From Microcaldota archaeon (lineage in GTDB: Archaea; Micrarchaeota; Micrarchaeia; Micrarchaeales; CABMGC01): 48,154 bases of DNA. The notes below the pieces were generated by a model. It saw only the letters and a list, made by a program, of their open reading frames with translations, did not search any database and was not told the origin of the DNA. Shown in pieces: positions 48,016 through 48,154 of this stretch. The stretch is from assembly GCA_028867435.1 (NCBI GenBank), contig JAGWGI010000007.1, positions 1 to 48,154 on the forward strand, written 5' to 3'. A program made the translations under genes and the position numbers. Within the stretch, counting starts at the first letter, position 1, and every line of letters begins with the position of its first letter.

Positions 48016-48154
48016 CACTACCGAAAAATAACTTGACAGTCTAGCCATTCAAAAGATTCTGCAAAGGCGCCAATGAACAGATGCTCGTTATCTCTTGCGC
48101 TGTTGTCAACCTAGTGAAATGTGCGATTGATAAAGACAGGCTCCTCCTTGTTTT

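Noticed and set aside
1-48154. CRISPR arrays, rRNA genes, or replication origin
   Set aside because: No regular direct repeats, rRNA-like sequence or Orc1/Cdc6 gene with origin boxes were found.
48043-48154. Open frames running off the right edge (for example a 36-codon minus frame)
   Set aside because: They are too short and have no family resemblance; the true gene, if any, lies outside the window.

Overview
The window is chromosomal DNA of an archaeon. The evidence is ribosomal protein S26e, a complete A-type ATP synthase operon, a proteasome beta subunit, the archaeal termination nuclease aCPSF1, a diphthamide ligase, and AT-rich BRE/TATA-like promoters, several of which sit about 25-35 bases before leaderless ATGs. 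Many starts are TTG or GTG behind AGGTG- or GTGAT-type ribosome sites. Compact genes, many orphan proteins, a partial TCA cycle and haem synthesis make a Micrarchaeota-like (ARMAN) DPANN archaeon or a Thermoplasmata-like archaeon plausible. I cannot fix the lineage without a phylogeny. Layout: 0-3 kb holds a possible IS605-type element end, an orphan gene, S26e with a zinc-finger membrane protein, and another orphan. 3-6.8 kb (minus strand) holds RNA and protein turnover: a TRAM protein, proteasome beta, aCPSF1 and a HAD hydrolase. 6.9-11.7 kb is a surface-glycan group: a GT-C-like membrane protein with a histidine-rich tail, a flippase and a GT2 glycosyltransferase. 11.7-17.6 kb is a TCA block: malate:quinone oxidoreductase divergent from citrate synthase, isocitrate dehydrogenase, an MmgE/PrpD protein and a phosphosulfolactate-synthase-like protein. 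18.3-20.9 kb is a sulfate-activation operon: ribbon-helix-helix regulator, orphan, CysD and CysN, behind a perfect 18-base palindrome. 20.9-23.5 kb carries three orphan genes, one with winged-helix-like character. 23.6-29.2 kb has an alkaline-phosphatase-superfamily protein, a NodU-type carbamoyltransferase, a methyltransferase, endonuclease III and an orphan. 29.4-38.4 kb is the ATP synthase operon H-I-K-E-C-F-A-B-D with a Dph6-type ligase at its end. 38.4-39.3 kb is a small disturbed island: an epimerase gene cut after about 45 codons, a short orphan and a HicB-HicA pair. 39.4-40.7 kb has an aminotransferase and tRNA-Val(TAC). 40.9-45.2 kb (minus) is a haem operon: HemC-HemD fusion, HemQ-like, HemE and ferrochelatase. 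45.2-48 kb has two small membrane proteins, a sarcosine-oxidase-family flavoprotein and a pentapeptide-repeat protein. How it fits together: Mqo would feed malate electrons to quinone and return oxaloacetate to citrate synthase. The PrpD-family enzyme sits exactly where an aconitase would be expected, and isocitrate dehydrogenase follows it. Haem made by the HemCD/E/H/Q set could serve the respiratory chain that energises the A-type ATPase. The sulfate-activation operon lies less than 1 kb from the phosphosulfolactate-synthase-like gene, so a route from sulfate to a sulfonated C3 compound is possible but unproven. The most interesting points are the aconitase-less TCA operon with its ComA-like member, the palindrome-controlled CysDN operon whose regulator and CysD share the same C-terminal KLRALGY tail, and the HemQ-containing haem operon.
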